DNA from: Anagrus nilaparvatae
Taxonomy: Eukaryota > Arthropoda > Insecta > Hymenoptera > Mymaridae
NCBI GenBank assembly: GCA_022575985.1
Contig: JAKSXM010000238.1
Location: 12,418,001 to 12,482,000, forward strand
Length of the DNA: 64,000 bases
Reading direction: 5' to 3'
Part shown: positions 10,748 to 21,109 of the stretch, piece after piece
How the letters are laid out: each line of letters begins with the position of its first letter
Position numbering within the stretch: the stretch's first letter is position 1
Position numbers and translations under genes: made by a program
The notes under the pieces: generated by a model
Told to the model about the DNA's origin: nothing
Databases searched by the model: none
Seen by the model: only the letters and a program-made list of their open reading frames with translations

Positions 10748-10819
10748 ACAAAATACATTTAAAAAATTTTGGTTTAAACAGAAAAAATATTTAAAAAAAG
10801 TTAATAAAATCTAGAAGTA

Positions 10820-11830
10820 CTAGTACTTTTGGATGCTCTTTCCGAATCTGAAGTCCATTTTCACATAAAATCCCTCGGGGGTGCGATATCAACCCCTAAA
10901 TTGGGGTAAATTATAAATATGCTCGCAAAAATTTTTAAACGATTTAACACTTGAAACAATGGCTTTTCTTTAGAAAAAATAACTAGACAATCTGTAAAAA
11001 ATGTCAAAAAATCACGTGCGTATATAATTTTTCAATACTTACTTAGCAAACTACTTTTTTGCGTAATTTTAATAATTTTAAAACATTAAACGTAAATTTA
11101 CAATTTACCCCATTATAGGGGTTGATATCGTACCCCTGAGGAGTTGTATGTAAAAATGGACTTCAAATTTGGAAAAAGCAGCCAAAAATAACTACTGGAC
11201 ACCATTTTCAGACCTAAAAATTAGAATCTCGTTTATTTATAATGTTTGCCCCATTACCATCCCTCTAAGGGGTTGAAATGAGGTATTTCAATATGCACGT
11301 GATTTTTTGACATTTTTTACAGTTCATGTAAATATTTTTTTTAAAGAGCAACCACTTTTCCAAGTATTGAATCGTTAAAAAATCTTTAAAAGTATATTTA
11401 CAATTTACCCCATTTTAGGGGTTGATATCGTAATCCCTAGGGGTCTTACGTGAAAACAGTCTTCAGATTTCAAATGAGCAGCCTAAAATACCTACTAGAC
11501 ACCATTTTTAGGTAAAAATTTCAATTTATTCAAGTACATAAAAAGTCCATCCCCCACGCCCCCATAATGTGCCCCCCCATGGGGTAAAACAATTAAAAAT
11601 ATTTTTCTTTTATTTTTTGAGGTTTTTAAAGGTTCTAGCAATAATTTTTTATAATAATCAACTGTTTTTATTGGCTAAATAACATTATAAAGAAAGTTCA
11701 AAAATTCATTTAAAACATACCTGACTTTTGGGGGTTGGTACCGCACCCCCGAGGGGTTTTATGTGAAAACGGACTTCAGATTCAGAAAGAACAGCCCTAA
11801 ATACCTACTAGGTATCATTTTTGGCTCAAA
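10820..11830. repeat. ~300-bp-period repeat block with one inverted unit
   Basis: The phrase CCCCATTATAGGGGTTGATATCG at 11108-11130 recurs with slight change exactly 300 bases later and again ~312 bases on (GGGGTTGGTACCGCACCCCC near 11730). Each is followed by ACTTCA(A/G)AT and CCTACTAG/ACTACTGG phrases. A further unit at 10830-10930 is in inverse orientation (GATATCAACCCC). No coding frame. It fills the space between the two segmental duplication copies. Confidence 0.7.
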
Positions 11831-12451
11831 ATTTAAATTTTTTCATATAAAAATAAGCGAGTGTCCAGGGATTGTAGGTTGGGTGTTAATGGGTTAAATT
11901 ACTTTTTGTAAGTTGCAATTTTTAAAATTACAATTTTTAATAAAAACAGGATTTCTAGGTCTCAAAAATTTTTCAAAGCTTCAATTTCTCAAAAATTTTG
12001 GTCATAATGGTTATTTGAATTAAAAAAATTGTGGATTTATTGAAAATAGGTAATGTGACTAACATCCACGTTTGTTCAAGCTAATTTCAAACGATTTTTA
12101 TAAGGAAATTCAGCAGGAAATTCAGTGTTCTCAAAACGACTCAATTCGTTTTAGTTTTTTGAAAAAAGTAGATAACAATTATGAAATCGTGAACAGGTTA
12201 GAGATAAAACAAGTTGTATTTTATTGCATAAATAATCAAATGCTCAAATTATCAAAAATAATATCATTTTATTGAATAAACAAATATTTTTCTATGATTA
12301 AAATAAATAGAAACTAATCTATAAAATATTTTTATTTTTAATCTCATCGTTATTATATCTAATTAAACAACTATTTTGAATTTTTTTAAAATTTACACAA
12401 GCCCTTATCTTTTAATATATTAAAAAAAAATCTAAATAAGTATTTTAAAAA

Positions 12452-13651
12452 TTAATAATCACTTTTATACTTCACAATGATATTATTTGCTTTATTGTTG
12501 TTAACCTCTGCAGCTACATTCAAAATTTCATTAGTGATATTTGCACAATTAATAAGTTCAATAGTTTTAATGTTCGCTGATTTTTCCAACAAAGCTTTAA
12601 AACCATCGTTCTTTAACCTAATACATCCACTGCAAATAATTGTTTCTAAATTTGTAAAATAAACAAATGGCTTATCTGTCACGTTGTAGACTTTTTGCAA
12701 TCTAAGATACGATAATTTAGGTAAAGTAGAAAATTCGTAGAGTGTGGAATCAGTTACTGAATGAGTTGGGCCTAAACTTATGGATTCAAGATTTTTACAA
12801 TTTTCGACAATAGCAATAAGCCCTAAATCGTTAGCATTGTAGTTATTATCAAAATTCAATTCCACAAGATTCGGCCATTCAACTATAATTTTTGTTGGTT
12901 CATTGACGTGTAAATCAAAATTTAAGTGAAAAATTTTTAGACTAGACATATAACGCATAACTACTTTAACTTCGTCATTTACTTTGAAGTTCTTCAATTT
13001 AATCGTTGTTATATTTTTAAGTCGATGTATGGCCATTGCTAAATCGTCTGAGTTTATATCAACAGTGTGCTCTAAAATTAGTTCTCTGAAGGATTCAACA
13101 GGCAAACGCAGTAAGCTGTGACCATTCATGTGGTATCCAGCTTTCAAATAATTTAGATTCTTATTTTTTAAAAATAAATTTACCAACTCATCTTCACAAG
13201 CTTTGTTTGTAAAGCTCGAAGACACTGTAAGTTGTTGGATATTTTCACAAAACGCAACAAGTGATTTTACAACAGCCGAATGGTCGAATATGCATAAATT
13301 AGTTTCATTTCCATCTGTTGTCAAATCAACAAAATTTATTTGCTTTCCATATTTTTCTAATAATTTATGAACATTTGATTTGTTAATCACTGTTTTACCC
13401 CACGTTTCTTCATTAAAATCAAATTGTTTAAAAGTACTAGCCAAAGAAATTTCACTTGCTAATCTCCAACTTCTGCAAACTCTTTTGAATTTTACTCTAT
13501 CAAAAATCGACAGATATTTGAATATAGTTTTTAAACAATTTTGATTTAATGCACTTATTGGCGATGAGTTCATATTATCAGAAATATTTAGCGCTGCAGT
13601 AGAATATTCTAATACTTTACAGTTTTTCAGTTGACAATTTTTAACTTCCAA
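12452..13651 (-). CDS. F-box/LRR protein
   Basis: Single-exon frame of 399 codons. Residues ~30-80 form an F-box: ISALNQNCLKTIFKYLSI followed by DRVKFKRVCRSWRLAS, with the usual Leu/Ile/Phe and Trp positions. The rest is a series of degenerate leucine-rich repeats with motifs such as PNLVELNFDNNYNANDL, CKNLESISLGPTHSVTD and RLKNDGFKALL. By family, such proteins are substrate receptors of SCF ubiquitin ligases: the F-box binds Skp1 and the LRR fan binds the target. The target is unknown. The ATG used is the one shared with the paralogue; a second ATG (MNSS) at residue ~26, directly before the F-box, is an alternative start. It is one of a local minus-strand family. Confidence 0.8.
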   Translation of the reverse strand: MEVKNCQLKNCKVLEYSTAALNISDNMNSSPISALNQNCLKTIFKYLSIFDRVKFKRVCRSWRLASEISLASTFKQFDFNEETWGKTVINKSNVHKLLEKYGKQINFVDLTTDGNETNLCIFDHSAVVKSLVAFCENIQQLTVSSSFTNKACEDELVNLFLKNKNLNYLKAGYHMNGHSLLRLPVESFRELILEHTVDINSDDLAMAIHRLKNITTIKLKNFKVNDEVKVVMRYMSSLKIFHLNFDLHVNEPTKIIVEWPNLVELNFDNNYNANDLGLIAIVENCKNLESISLGPTHSVTDSTLYEFSTLPKLSYLRLQKVYNVTDKPFVYFTNLETIICSGCIRLKNDGFKALLEKSANIKTIELINCANITNEILNVAAEVNNNKANNIIVKYKSDY

Positions 13652-13908
13652 GATTGAATCAGCGTTATACTTTTTAAATTTAACAAGAAATTAAACCAAG
13701 TACTGATTTTATTTAGGTTTTATGTTTTAATTATCTTATAAAAAATGTTATCGTTTTTTTATCTTATATTACAGAATATCAGGAAAAAGTTGGTACATAC
13801 AATCTGGATCTAAAAGATAAAATAGACAAATTAATGATATGATTATCAAAAAATTTTCCATTCCCACTCCCTATAAAATTTTAAGTTTTTCAAATGACAA
13901 AAAACTGG

Positions 13909-14024
13909 TGGTGCACGTATACCCGAAAGTCGAGTTTCTACTCTAAATTTCGGTCTTTTTAGTCAAATTTTTGCACGTTAGATTTTGTGTGAAACCCAAA
14001 ACTTTCGGATAACCGCACATCCCT
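13909..14024. mobile_element. TA-flanked MITE, internally deleted copy
   Basis: Left end GGTGCACGTATACCCGAAAG and right end ACTTTCGGATAACCGCACAT match the MITE at 10528-10747, but the middle is missing. It occupies the same relative position in duplication copy 2, so the insertion predates the duplication. Confidence 0.65.
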
Positions 14025-14127
14025 AAAAAATATTTTGAAAATATTTTAAAAATATTTTAGTTCAAACAGAAAAAGTATTTTAAAAAAGTTGGAAAGTCTG
14101 GAAATTTCGCTAAAATTTTCTATACCT

Positions 14128-15312
14128 CTAACGACGAATTTCATCATCATCAAAATTTATATTTAACTTTGTAAATACATTCTCAGATTGCTTAATGATA
14201 ACTTGAGTGTTGACTTTTGCAGTAATTTTTATATCACGAGTAACATTTGCGCAATCGATTATATGAATCTGCTCAATATTTTTTGAATTTTTTAATAATT
14301 CACAAAAACCATCATTTCTTAATTTTGCACATTCATCACAAACAAGAATTTTTAAATTAGTTAAATTACTTATAGGCTTATCTGTTATTTTATATGCTCT
14401 TTTCATTCTCAAATACTTTAATTTTGTTAGTTTAGAAAATGAATCAAGTGAAACATCAGTAATTTTATAATTTGGACCAAAACTTATAGACTCTAAATTT
14501 TTGCAACTGTCAACAACTTTTGTCAAATATGTATCATTTATATTGAAATTCTTATTTAAATTTAGTTCAACTAGATTTATAGATTTTACAATAAACTCTT
14601 TATGTAAATTTCTATTTATGTGTAAATCCGAATTTGCATGAAACACTTTTAAATTTTTCAAGGAATAGGTTGTTTTTTTTCCTTTGTCATTTAATTTATA
14701 GTACTTGCGCTTATGAATTTCTAAATTTTCTAATCTAGAAATTGCTGAGGCGAAATCTTTTGGATTGACATTGTACATATGTTCAACAATAAGAGTTTTC
14801 ATTGAGTCCGCAGGCAAACTTAATAAGCAAAATCCTTTGATATTATAACCAATTTTCAAGTAAGCCAATTTTGAATTATTTGAAAATAAATGAACAAGTT
14901 CCTCCTCGCTATCATTTTTCGTGAAATCAGGGGATAAAATAAGTTTTTCGATATTTTGGCAAAACATGACAAGTGATTTTATCACAAATGAATGATCAAA
15001 TATATTTATATTACTTTCTTTTCCATTGATTGTCAAGTCTACGGAGTTAATGTACTGTCCACATTTTTCTAATACTTGGTAAACGTTTCTTTCATTTATC
15101 ACTGCATCACCCCATGCTTCTTTATTAAAATTAATTTGTTTAATTGTGTTCCAAGAGCTTTCACTTGCTAATTTCCAGTTTTTGCAAACTCTTTCAAACC
15201 TTTTTCTATCAGGAATTCCCAGATATTTAAAGATGTTCATTAAACAATCTTGATTTAACGTACTTATTGGCGATAAGTCCATATTATCAGCAGTAATTTT
15301 ATTTATTTTCAA
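14128..15312 (-). CDS. F-box/LRR protein, divergent paralogue
   Basis: Single-exon frame of 394 codons. The F-box lies at residues ~13-60 (LNQDCLMNIFKYLGIPDR, RFERVCKNWKLAS), and LRRs follow to residue ~350 (ESISFGPNYKITDVSLDSF, LRNDGFCELLKNSKNIEQI). The C-terminal tail NINFDDDEIRR is acidic and not shared with the other copies. It lacks the long leader of the paralogues. The expected role is SCF ubiquitin-ligase substrate receptor, by family. Its upstream region resembles those of the other copies (TTTATTGCTCTTTTATCTTGAACTACA), so it belongs to the same tandem array but split off earlier. Confidence 0.8.
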   Translation of the reverse strand: MKINKITADNMDLSPISTLNQDCLMNIFKYLGIPDRKRFERVCKNWKLASESSWNTIKQINFNKEAWGDAVINERNVYQVLEKCGQYINSVDLTINGKESNINIFDHSFVIKSLVMFCQNIEKLILSPDFTKNDSEEELVHLFSNNSKLAYLKIGYNIKGFCLLSLPADSMKTLIVEHMYNVNPKDFASAISRLENLEIHKRKYYKLNDKGKKTTYSLKNLKVFHANSDLHINRNLHKEFIVKSINLVELNLNKNFNINDTYLTKVVDSCKNLESISFGPNYKITDVSLDSFSKLTKLKYLRMKRAYKITDKPISNLTNLKILVCDECAKLRNDGFCELLKNSKNIEQIHIIDCANVTRDIKITAKVNTQVIIKQSENVFTKLNINFDDDEIRR

Positions 15313-15558
15313 ATTATAATTTTCAACAATTTGATCAACGCTCTGCTCTTTTTAATTTTATAAAAAATAAAATGAATTACCCACGGTTTTTATCTAAACT
15401 TCGTATTTGATTTAATTTTCTTATCTAATCAAAATATTTATTGCTCTTTTATCTTGAACTACAAGATTCGAGGAAATGTTAAAACGTAAAATAAACTGGA
15501 TACAATAAATTTTGAAATTATTTCTGTTTACTGTTGAGAAATCGTAATATTCCAGAAT

Positions 15559-15609
15559 TTAATAATCACTTTTAATCTTAACAACTCAGTTTTTGGTTTT
15601 ATTACTGTT
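15559..15609 (-). pseudogene. C-terminal scrap of an F-box/LRR gene
   Basis: The minus strand reads NSNKTKN, stop, VVKIKSDY, stop, matching the C-terminus NNNKANNIIVKYKSDY of the paralogue at 12452. Only the last ~16 codons survive. It lies just outside the left end of the 2.4-kb element; the N-terminal part of a similar gene lies just outside the right end (18207-18508). Confidence 0.65.
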
Positions 15610-15638
15610 AGTCAAGGAAAGGGGGTAAAATCTGGTAG

Positions 15639-18058
15639 CAGTAATTATACGCAAGTCAGATCAACTTGAAACCTTTTGCAATTTGTTAAGAAAGGTGTCT
15701 ATTCAAAAGTAAACAACTTCCGTTGGTTGCCAAAAGGGTGGGGGGCGGGGGGGTGGAACTCATTGAGGGGGGGGGTAAAAAAAAAATATCCTAACCAATC
15801 GATAAATTACCATTTTTTAAGATAAAAACATTGATTGCAATTTTTCATAAAAATGCACCCCTTCCGAGTTACATCGCAATGAAAAGTGTGATTTTTGCCA
15901 AAAAAATTTTTTTTTTTTTTTAGTTTTTTTAATTTTATTTGGAATCTGGTAGAATTACAAAAAAAATTATATATTACTAATTTTAAGTATTTTCGTTGAC
16001 AAAGACAGCGGTTTTTATTTTTTTTGTGTACGAAAAATATTAAAGGAGATATGACAAGTCAAAAATGGTTGTTTAACGAAAAATCAAGAAACCGGATCGT
16101 TCTGGGGTAAATATCTGGAAAAATATTACTTTTACAAAAAAAATTATTCTTATCGTTTTTCAAGATGATAAAATTGGGAAAATTTTGAGACCACGTAGAA
16201 CCGTTTAAAATAACCAGAAGAAAAGTTATGGGCAAAAAAAAATTTTTTCCAAAATTTTTCATGCCAATTTTTTAGCGCCATCTGGGCTGAGTTGCTTCGA
16301 AAAAAAAAATCCTTCGGTGAAAAGTCAGAACACATGTTCCTAAATATGTCCAGCAATTTTTGACCCTATCGTGTAATTATTGTTTATGTTTTGGCCTGAC
16401 AAAGTTCGGTAAAATCGTGTATTTTTTAAAACATTTTCAGTTTTTGGCCAGCAGCTTGAACATTATTTATTTTAAACAGTCAAGTTTTTTAGCATTTATT
16501 TCAAGTTGTTTGTACTTCAAGTTTTTGTTAAAATTTTTCGTCTGCAAGCAGATTTGGCCGTTTAAAATTGCCTATTTTCTGTTTACAACGGTAAATGCTC
16601 TTTTTTGTTCGGCGAAATTAAAGAAAAATGGCCAATCCAATTAAAATTTTGCATATGACATTAAATTTCGGCGTTAACCTTAGCTTTGAAATGGTTCATT
16701 GTACATCTGGTTATCATTAGCCAAAAAAAAGTTATGGCCAAAATTCCTTTTTTTTTCAGCAATTCCAAACAATTTTTATACATAATCCATTAGGTCACTA
16801 GATTTCTAAGTTTTATGAAAAATTTTCGTACAGTACCTTATGTTTACATGATAACTGAATAAAATGCTGCTATAAAATTTCAAATTCAGACTTTTTTAAG
16901 CTGTAAATTAGCCGTTAAACCTGAAATAAGTAATAAATAAGGTACGAAAGTCAAAGGTTTGTGTTTTTTTCGTATAAAAGATTTTAAAAAAAAAATTTAA
17001 TTACGACTTTTTTAAATTTTGTTTACATTTTGGGGTACTTTTCAGCCCCAGGATTGAAAATATTGTAACTTTTTTGGCTGTAAAACCAAAAGGGGCAACA
17101 AAAAAAACTTAATACCTTTTTTTTCAATTTTTAAAAATTTGTTGTAGTTCCACCCCCCCCCCTTGGCTTAGGGGCTGAATTAATTTCTTAATAGTAAATA
17201 TAAGACAAAATATTTTCGAAAAATTGAGCCAAATACACAAAAAAATAATGAGGTCATGTTTTTTGTATTTTTTCTAATTCTGGGAGTAGTTTTTAACCCC
17301 CCTATTATTAAACCTTATATCTCAATATCGGGCCAATTTTTTGTACATTGTAGGGTACTTTTTACACCCAGGGTTGCAAATCTTGTTACTTTTTCTGCTG
17401 TAAAACGAAAAGAGGCAAAAAAAATTTAATAACAAATAAATTTAATTTTTTTTTTTTTTTTTTATAAATTTAGGGGTAGTTTTAACCACCCCCCCCCCCC
17501 TCCCGGGGAAGAGGTGTCATTAATTTCATAATAGTAAATATACGATAAAATATTTTCAAAAAATTGATCCAAATACAAAAAAAAAAGGAAGTCATATTTT
17601 TTGTACTTTTTCTTACTCTGGGGGTAGTTTTAACCCCCCTATTATTAAACCTTATATCTCAATTTCAGTCCATAATAAAATAAATAAATATCTTCAATTA
17701 ATTTTTCTAAAAAAATGCCATTCATTTGATAATTTTAGCAAAAATCCCAAAATTTTTAAAAACAACCCCTAAAAAAGGGTAGTTTTTACTGTTTACAGGG
17801 TGATTGAGAAATTTCTGACATTAAAATCGTAATCTGCGACCCAAAAAACCCCCTAGTACCTATTTTCAACAAAATTCATTTAATATTTCCCGAGATATTA
17901 AATATTTATTTATTTTTGGCCAAAAAAAACAGTTTGGCCAATTTTTGCAACATTTCGGACTAATTGCAACCAACCAAAGTTGTTTACTTTTGAACTTGAC
18001 ACCTTTCTTGACAAATTGCAAAAGGTTTCAAGTTGATCTGACTTGCGTATAATTACTG
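15639..18058. mobile_element. 2.4-kb element with ~95-bp terminal inverted repeats
   Basis: The ends CAGTAATTATACGCAAGTCA at 15639 and its complement ending at 18058 open inverted repeats of ~95 bp that also share GATCAACTTGAAACCTTTTG and AAAGTAAACAACTT. Homology may extend a little further out (GTAAAAT on the left, ATTTTAC on the right). The interior is AT-rich with C/G homopolymers and no transposase frame; the few short ORFs (for example 16059-16356 minus, 16360-16644 plus) are low-complexity. It is probably non-autonomous. It separates the two halves of a broken F-box gene. Confidence 0.75.
17030..17690. repeat. Two ~335-bp direct repeats inside the 2.4-kb element
   Basis: Two units share TAGTAAATATA, then AAAATATTTTC and the exit phrase CCCCTATTATTAAACCTTAT, near 17303 and 17636, about 333 bases apart. 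Poly-C/poly-G tracts (near 17151 and 17490) sit at the same place in each unit. Confidence 0.65.
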
Positions 18059-18206
18059 TCTCATTTTACAAAAAAATTTACTTCCTTTCTTGGATTATGT
18101 TATGAGTGAACATTTTCCATGCTTGTTGGTTGGGTTGCATAAACCGGTTATAAATTTTATCCTATATGATTACACAAAAAAGAAGATGTTTAAATTACTT
18201 TTTGTA

Positions 18207-18508
18207 CCTTCTGTTGTCAAGTCAACGGATTTAATGTACTGGCCACTTTTTTCTAACAATTTATGAATATTTGTTTCATTAATCTCTATACCAGCCCATT
18301 TATCTTCATTAAAATCAAATTGGTTCATCGTATTCCAAGATCCTTCGCTAGATAATTTTTAGCTTCTATAAACTCTTTCGAATTTCACTCTTTCGGGAAT
18401 CGAAAGATATCGAAACATGTGCATTAGACAATCTTGAATTAATAAATTAATTGGTGATAACGTTTCTGTATTAAGAGATTCATCTTGTACTTCAGAAAAA
18501 TTGTTCAT
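18207..18508 (-). pseudogene. N-terminal half of an F-box/LRR gene
   Basis: From ATG at 18508 the minus strand encodes an F-box (LIQDCLMHMFRYLSI, then ERVKFERVYRS) followed by an in-frame TAA at 18359-18361. It continues as KLSSEGSWNTMNQFDFNEDKW and ends abruptly at VDLTTEG. The paralogues run ~300 residues further. The stop codon plus the loss of all LRRs make it a pseudogene. A foldback element sits directly upstream of the ATG. Confidence 0.75.
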
Positions 18509-18529
18509 TTTTTATAAATATAATTTTTA

Positions 18530-19017
18530 TAATTTTGATTATTAAATAACGCGACCATTCCAGACAATGATAAAATTCTTAAATACTCGTGCTGATATTT
18601 GGTGTAATATTTACACTCTAAATATATCAGACAGTGTAGTATTAAGTTAAGAACAATCAATAAGATGTTTAAAATTTTTTATGTTGGAAAATTCCGAAAA
18701 TCTTTTCGGAAAATCCCAAGGTCATTTCGCCTCTTGGCTAAACAGTGTGAGGCTTCATCAGTATTAAGGCTAAACAGTGATCATACTGATGAAGCCTCAC
18801 ACTGTTTAGCCAAGAGGCGAAATGACCTTGGGATTTTCCGAAAATCTTTTCGGAATTTTCCAACATAAAAAATTTTAAACATCTTATTGATTGTTCTTAA
18901 CTTAATACTACACTGTCTGATATATTTAGAAGATAAATATTACACCAAATATCAGCACGAGTATTTAAGAATTTTATCATTGTCTGGAAAGGTCGCGTTA
19001 TTTAATAATCATAATTT
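18530..19017. repeat. Near-perfect ~490-bp foldback element
   Basis: Left arm 18530-18762 and right arm 18786-19017 are almost exact inverse copies; phrases such as GAGGCTTCATCAGTAT, CCAAGAGGCGAAATGACC and TATCAGCACGAGTATTTAAG recur in both. The loop is ~23 bases and itself repeats the phrase GCTAAACAGTG. The 67-codon ORF at 18665-18868 is a product of the palindrome. High arm identity suggests a recent insertion or ongoing arm conversion. Confidence 0.85.
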
Positions 19018-21109
19018 CATACCAGACGTAAAATTAAAAAATTTTATAATTTTGTTTTAGATTATATGTTGTATGTACTAAATGATAAATTTATCAAAAT
19101 AATTAAATTTCCTAAGAATTTTATCTTCTATTTACATTTTTTAATAAAATAGATTGAAAAATATAACAATAAAAACTTATAATTGGTTTGTGGGAACCAT
19201 ATTTAATAATATGAAAATAATAAATAATATGCGTATTTGTTTATTCTACATATTTTCGCTCAGACTATTTATTATTTACAATGACTAACTAGTTTATATT
19301 TTCTTTAATTTCTTTCTTTTTAATTTATTTTTTTGCTTATTTTTATACTTATTTTATACTTATTTATACTTATTTTTTTGCCAGCTAAAATATAAATTTC
19401 AATAAAATTATTCAGTGTAGGATCTTTAAATACCAGTTTTTATTAAAATTTGTACTCAAACAAAAAAGGTAGTTAACATCGTCGTTAACATCCAGACCAA
19501 ATCTGGTGGTAGTAGGAGAAAATAGCCCCAAAACCGTATATTGACTGGAGTACTTGTTATTGTTTCTAGTATTTAAATACTGCCTAAAATTTTATAAATT
19601 TTATAAGCAAAATTGGAAAAAAATAGTTATTTTCCAAACTGGGAACAAAATATTGGTTTTGACTTTGCATGTAGTTGCATTGCAGACGGAATTCACAAGT
19701 TGAATCCCATATTTTGCCCCTGTTTTAATATATAGGAAAATAGGCTCTTTTGCCCTAGATATATAAAAATATTTTATAACTTATTACAAAATCCTCAATT
19801 ATGTAAAGTAAAAATTTTAATTTAATATTTTAATATTTCAATTATGTTGAAACAATATTTAAATTCAGTACAACAAGTGCTTTATTAAAAAATAAAACAA
19901 TTTCAGTATAAAAATTGCAAAATTTTATTGTCTTCTAAAATTTATCAAAATTTTCAATCATCATTTTATATATTTTAATAAAAATTAGTATAAAAATTCT
20001 TACTATTTAAACTTGATTATATCAGTCAAACACACATACACAGACAAATACAAATACACAAACATTCCATTTTGATTTAAAAATCTCATAAGTATAAAAA
20101 AACACATTCACTTTGTCAATTTTTTTATTTTTAATTTAAAAAAAACAGTCACCTAAGATGAAAATACCTTAAGGGGTCCTATAAAATGCACTTTTATAAA
20201 AAATGTGCATTTGACATTAAAAAAAATGTCATCTTACATAATACAAGAAATTTTTTTTTTTTATAATTATTTTTAGATAATCTTTTTTATCCTTACATAA
20301 AAAAAAAAACATTCTTTCCCTTTCCTTTATAATATGTTGTACTTAAATTGCATTATAAATTGCATATATATGTATTACACACACACAGAAAAGAGAAAGA
20401 CACAGTCTTTATAAAGTTAGTTTAGTTCGCTGACTTCCTGGAGTGAACTTATGGAATTTTAAAAAGAATTTAATTTTTTTAATACCAAATGCAATTTTAT
20501 TTATCATGTAAAAAAAAGGATTTTTTTTGTGATTTATGGTGATACAAAGTTTACTCCTTTTTCATGTTTTATTATCATTATAATTTTTCTTGAATATGCT
20601 TTTTATTGGTAATAAGTGCAATTAGTGATTACTTTTAAAGTGCATAATTTATTTATAAAGTAAAAGTAAACTCAGAATTTATGTAATTTTTTTTTTTTTA
20701 CTTTAATTAATTGTGGCTTCAGGGTGGCCTTAAAAATTAAATTAAAACTGCATTTTTATGCATCAAGTGTCTCAATTCTTAAATGCATTAAAATTTTTCA
20801 ATTTAGGTATTAGAAAATTATTGGTATATAGCAACCATTAAATTAAATAATTTACACAGGTACACCACAAAAAAAAACAATAAATTTTCTGTATAAATTT
20901 AAGTAGGTCAAATAAATAATTACAACCAAAGCCTAAATACCAAAGACAAATTAAAGCTTAAATGATTATCACCCATAACAAGAATTACTATTATGATTAT
21001 TGAATGTATTAAAAAAATACATGAAAATTGCATAATACATGCTCATGAATTTTTATTAAAAAAAAAATAAACAATAGAGTGAAAGTAATAAATCCCTTTT
21101 ATTTTTTAG
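19018..21109. other. Spacer or long intron upstream of the Ser-rich gene
   Basis: No supported exon. It contains a (CA)-rich tract near 20031-20066 and long A/T runs. The 5' exons of the following gene are not visible here, so part or all of this stretch may be its intron. Confidence 0.4.

Larger units (their letters stand above)
8050..10800. repeat. Segmental duplication, copy 1
   Basis: About 2.7 kb that matches 11920-14095 in the same orientation. Shared landmarks in order are GGTCTCAAAAATTTTT, GTGGATTTATTGAAAATAGG, GCTAATTTCAAACGATTTTT, the F-box/LRR gene, the upstream phrase ATTGAATCAGCGTTATAC, CAATCTGGATCTAAAAGATA and a TA-flanked MITE. Copy 1 additionally contains a foldback element (9970-10350) and a truncated second F-box gene end (8568-8650) that copy 2 lacks. 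Confidence 0.8.
11920..14095. repeat. Segmental duplication, copy 2
   Basis: Direct-orientation partner of 8050-10800 (landmarks listed there). It carries the intact F-box/LRR gene 12452-13651 and an internally deleted MITE, and lacks the foldback element of copy 1. Confidence 0.8.

Noticed and set aside
12072..12275. 67-codon plus-strand ORF
   Set aside because: The duplicate region at ~8225 does not keep the frame (internal deletion and different codons), so coding function is unlikely.
16059..16644. Short ORFs inside the 2.4-kb element
   Set aside because: Phe/Lys/Asn-rich low-complexity frames with no transposase motifs.
18665..18868. 67-codon ORF on the plus strand
   Set aside because: It lies wholly within the near-perfect foldback; its two halves are inverse copies, so the frame is a by-product.
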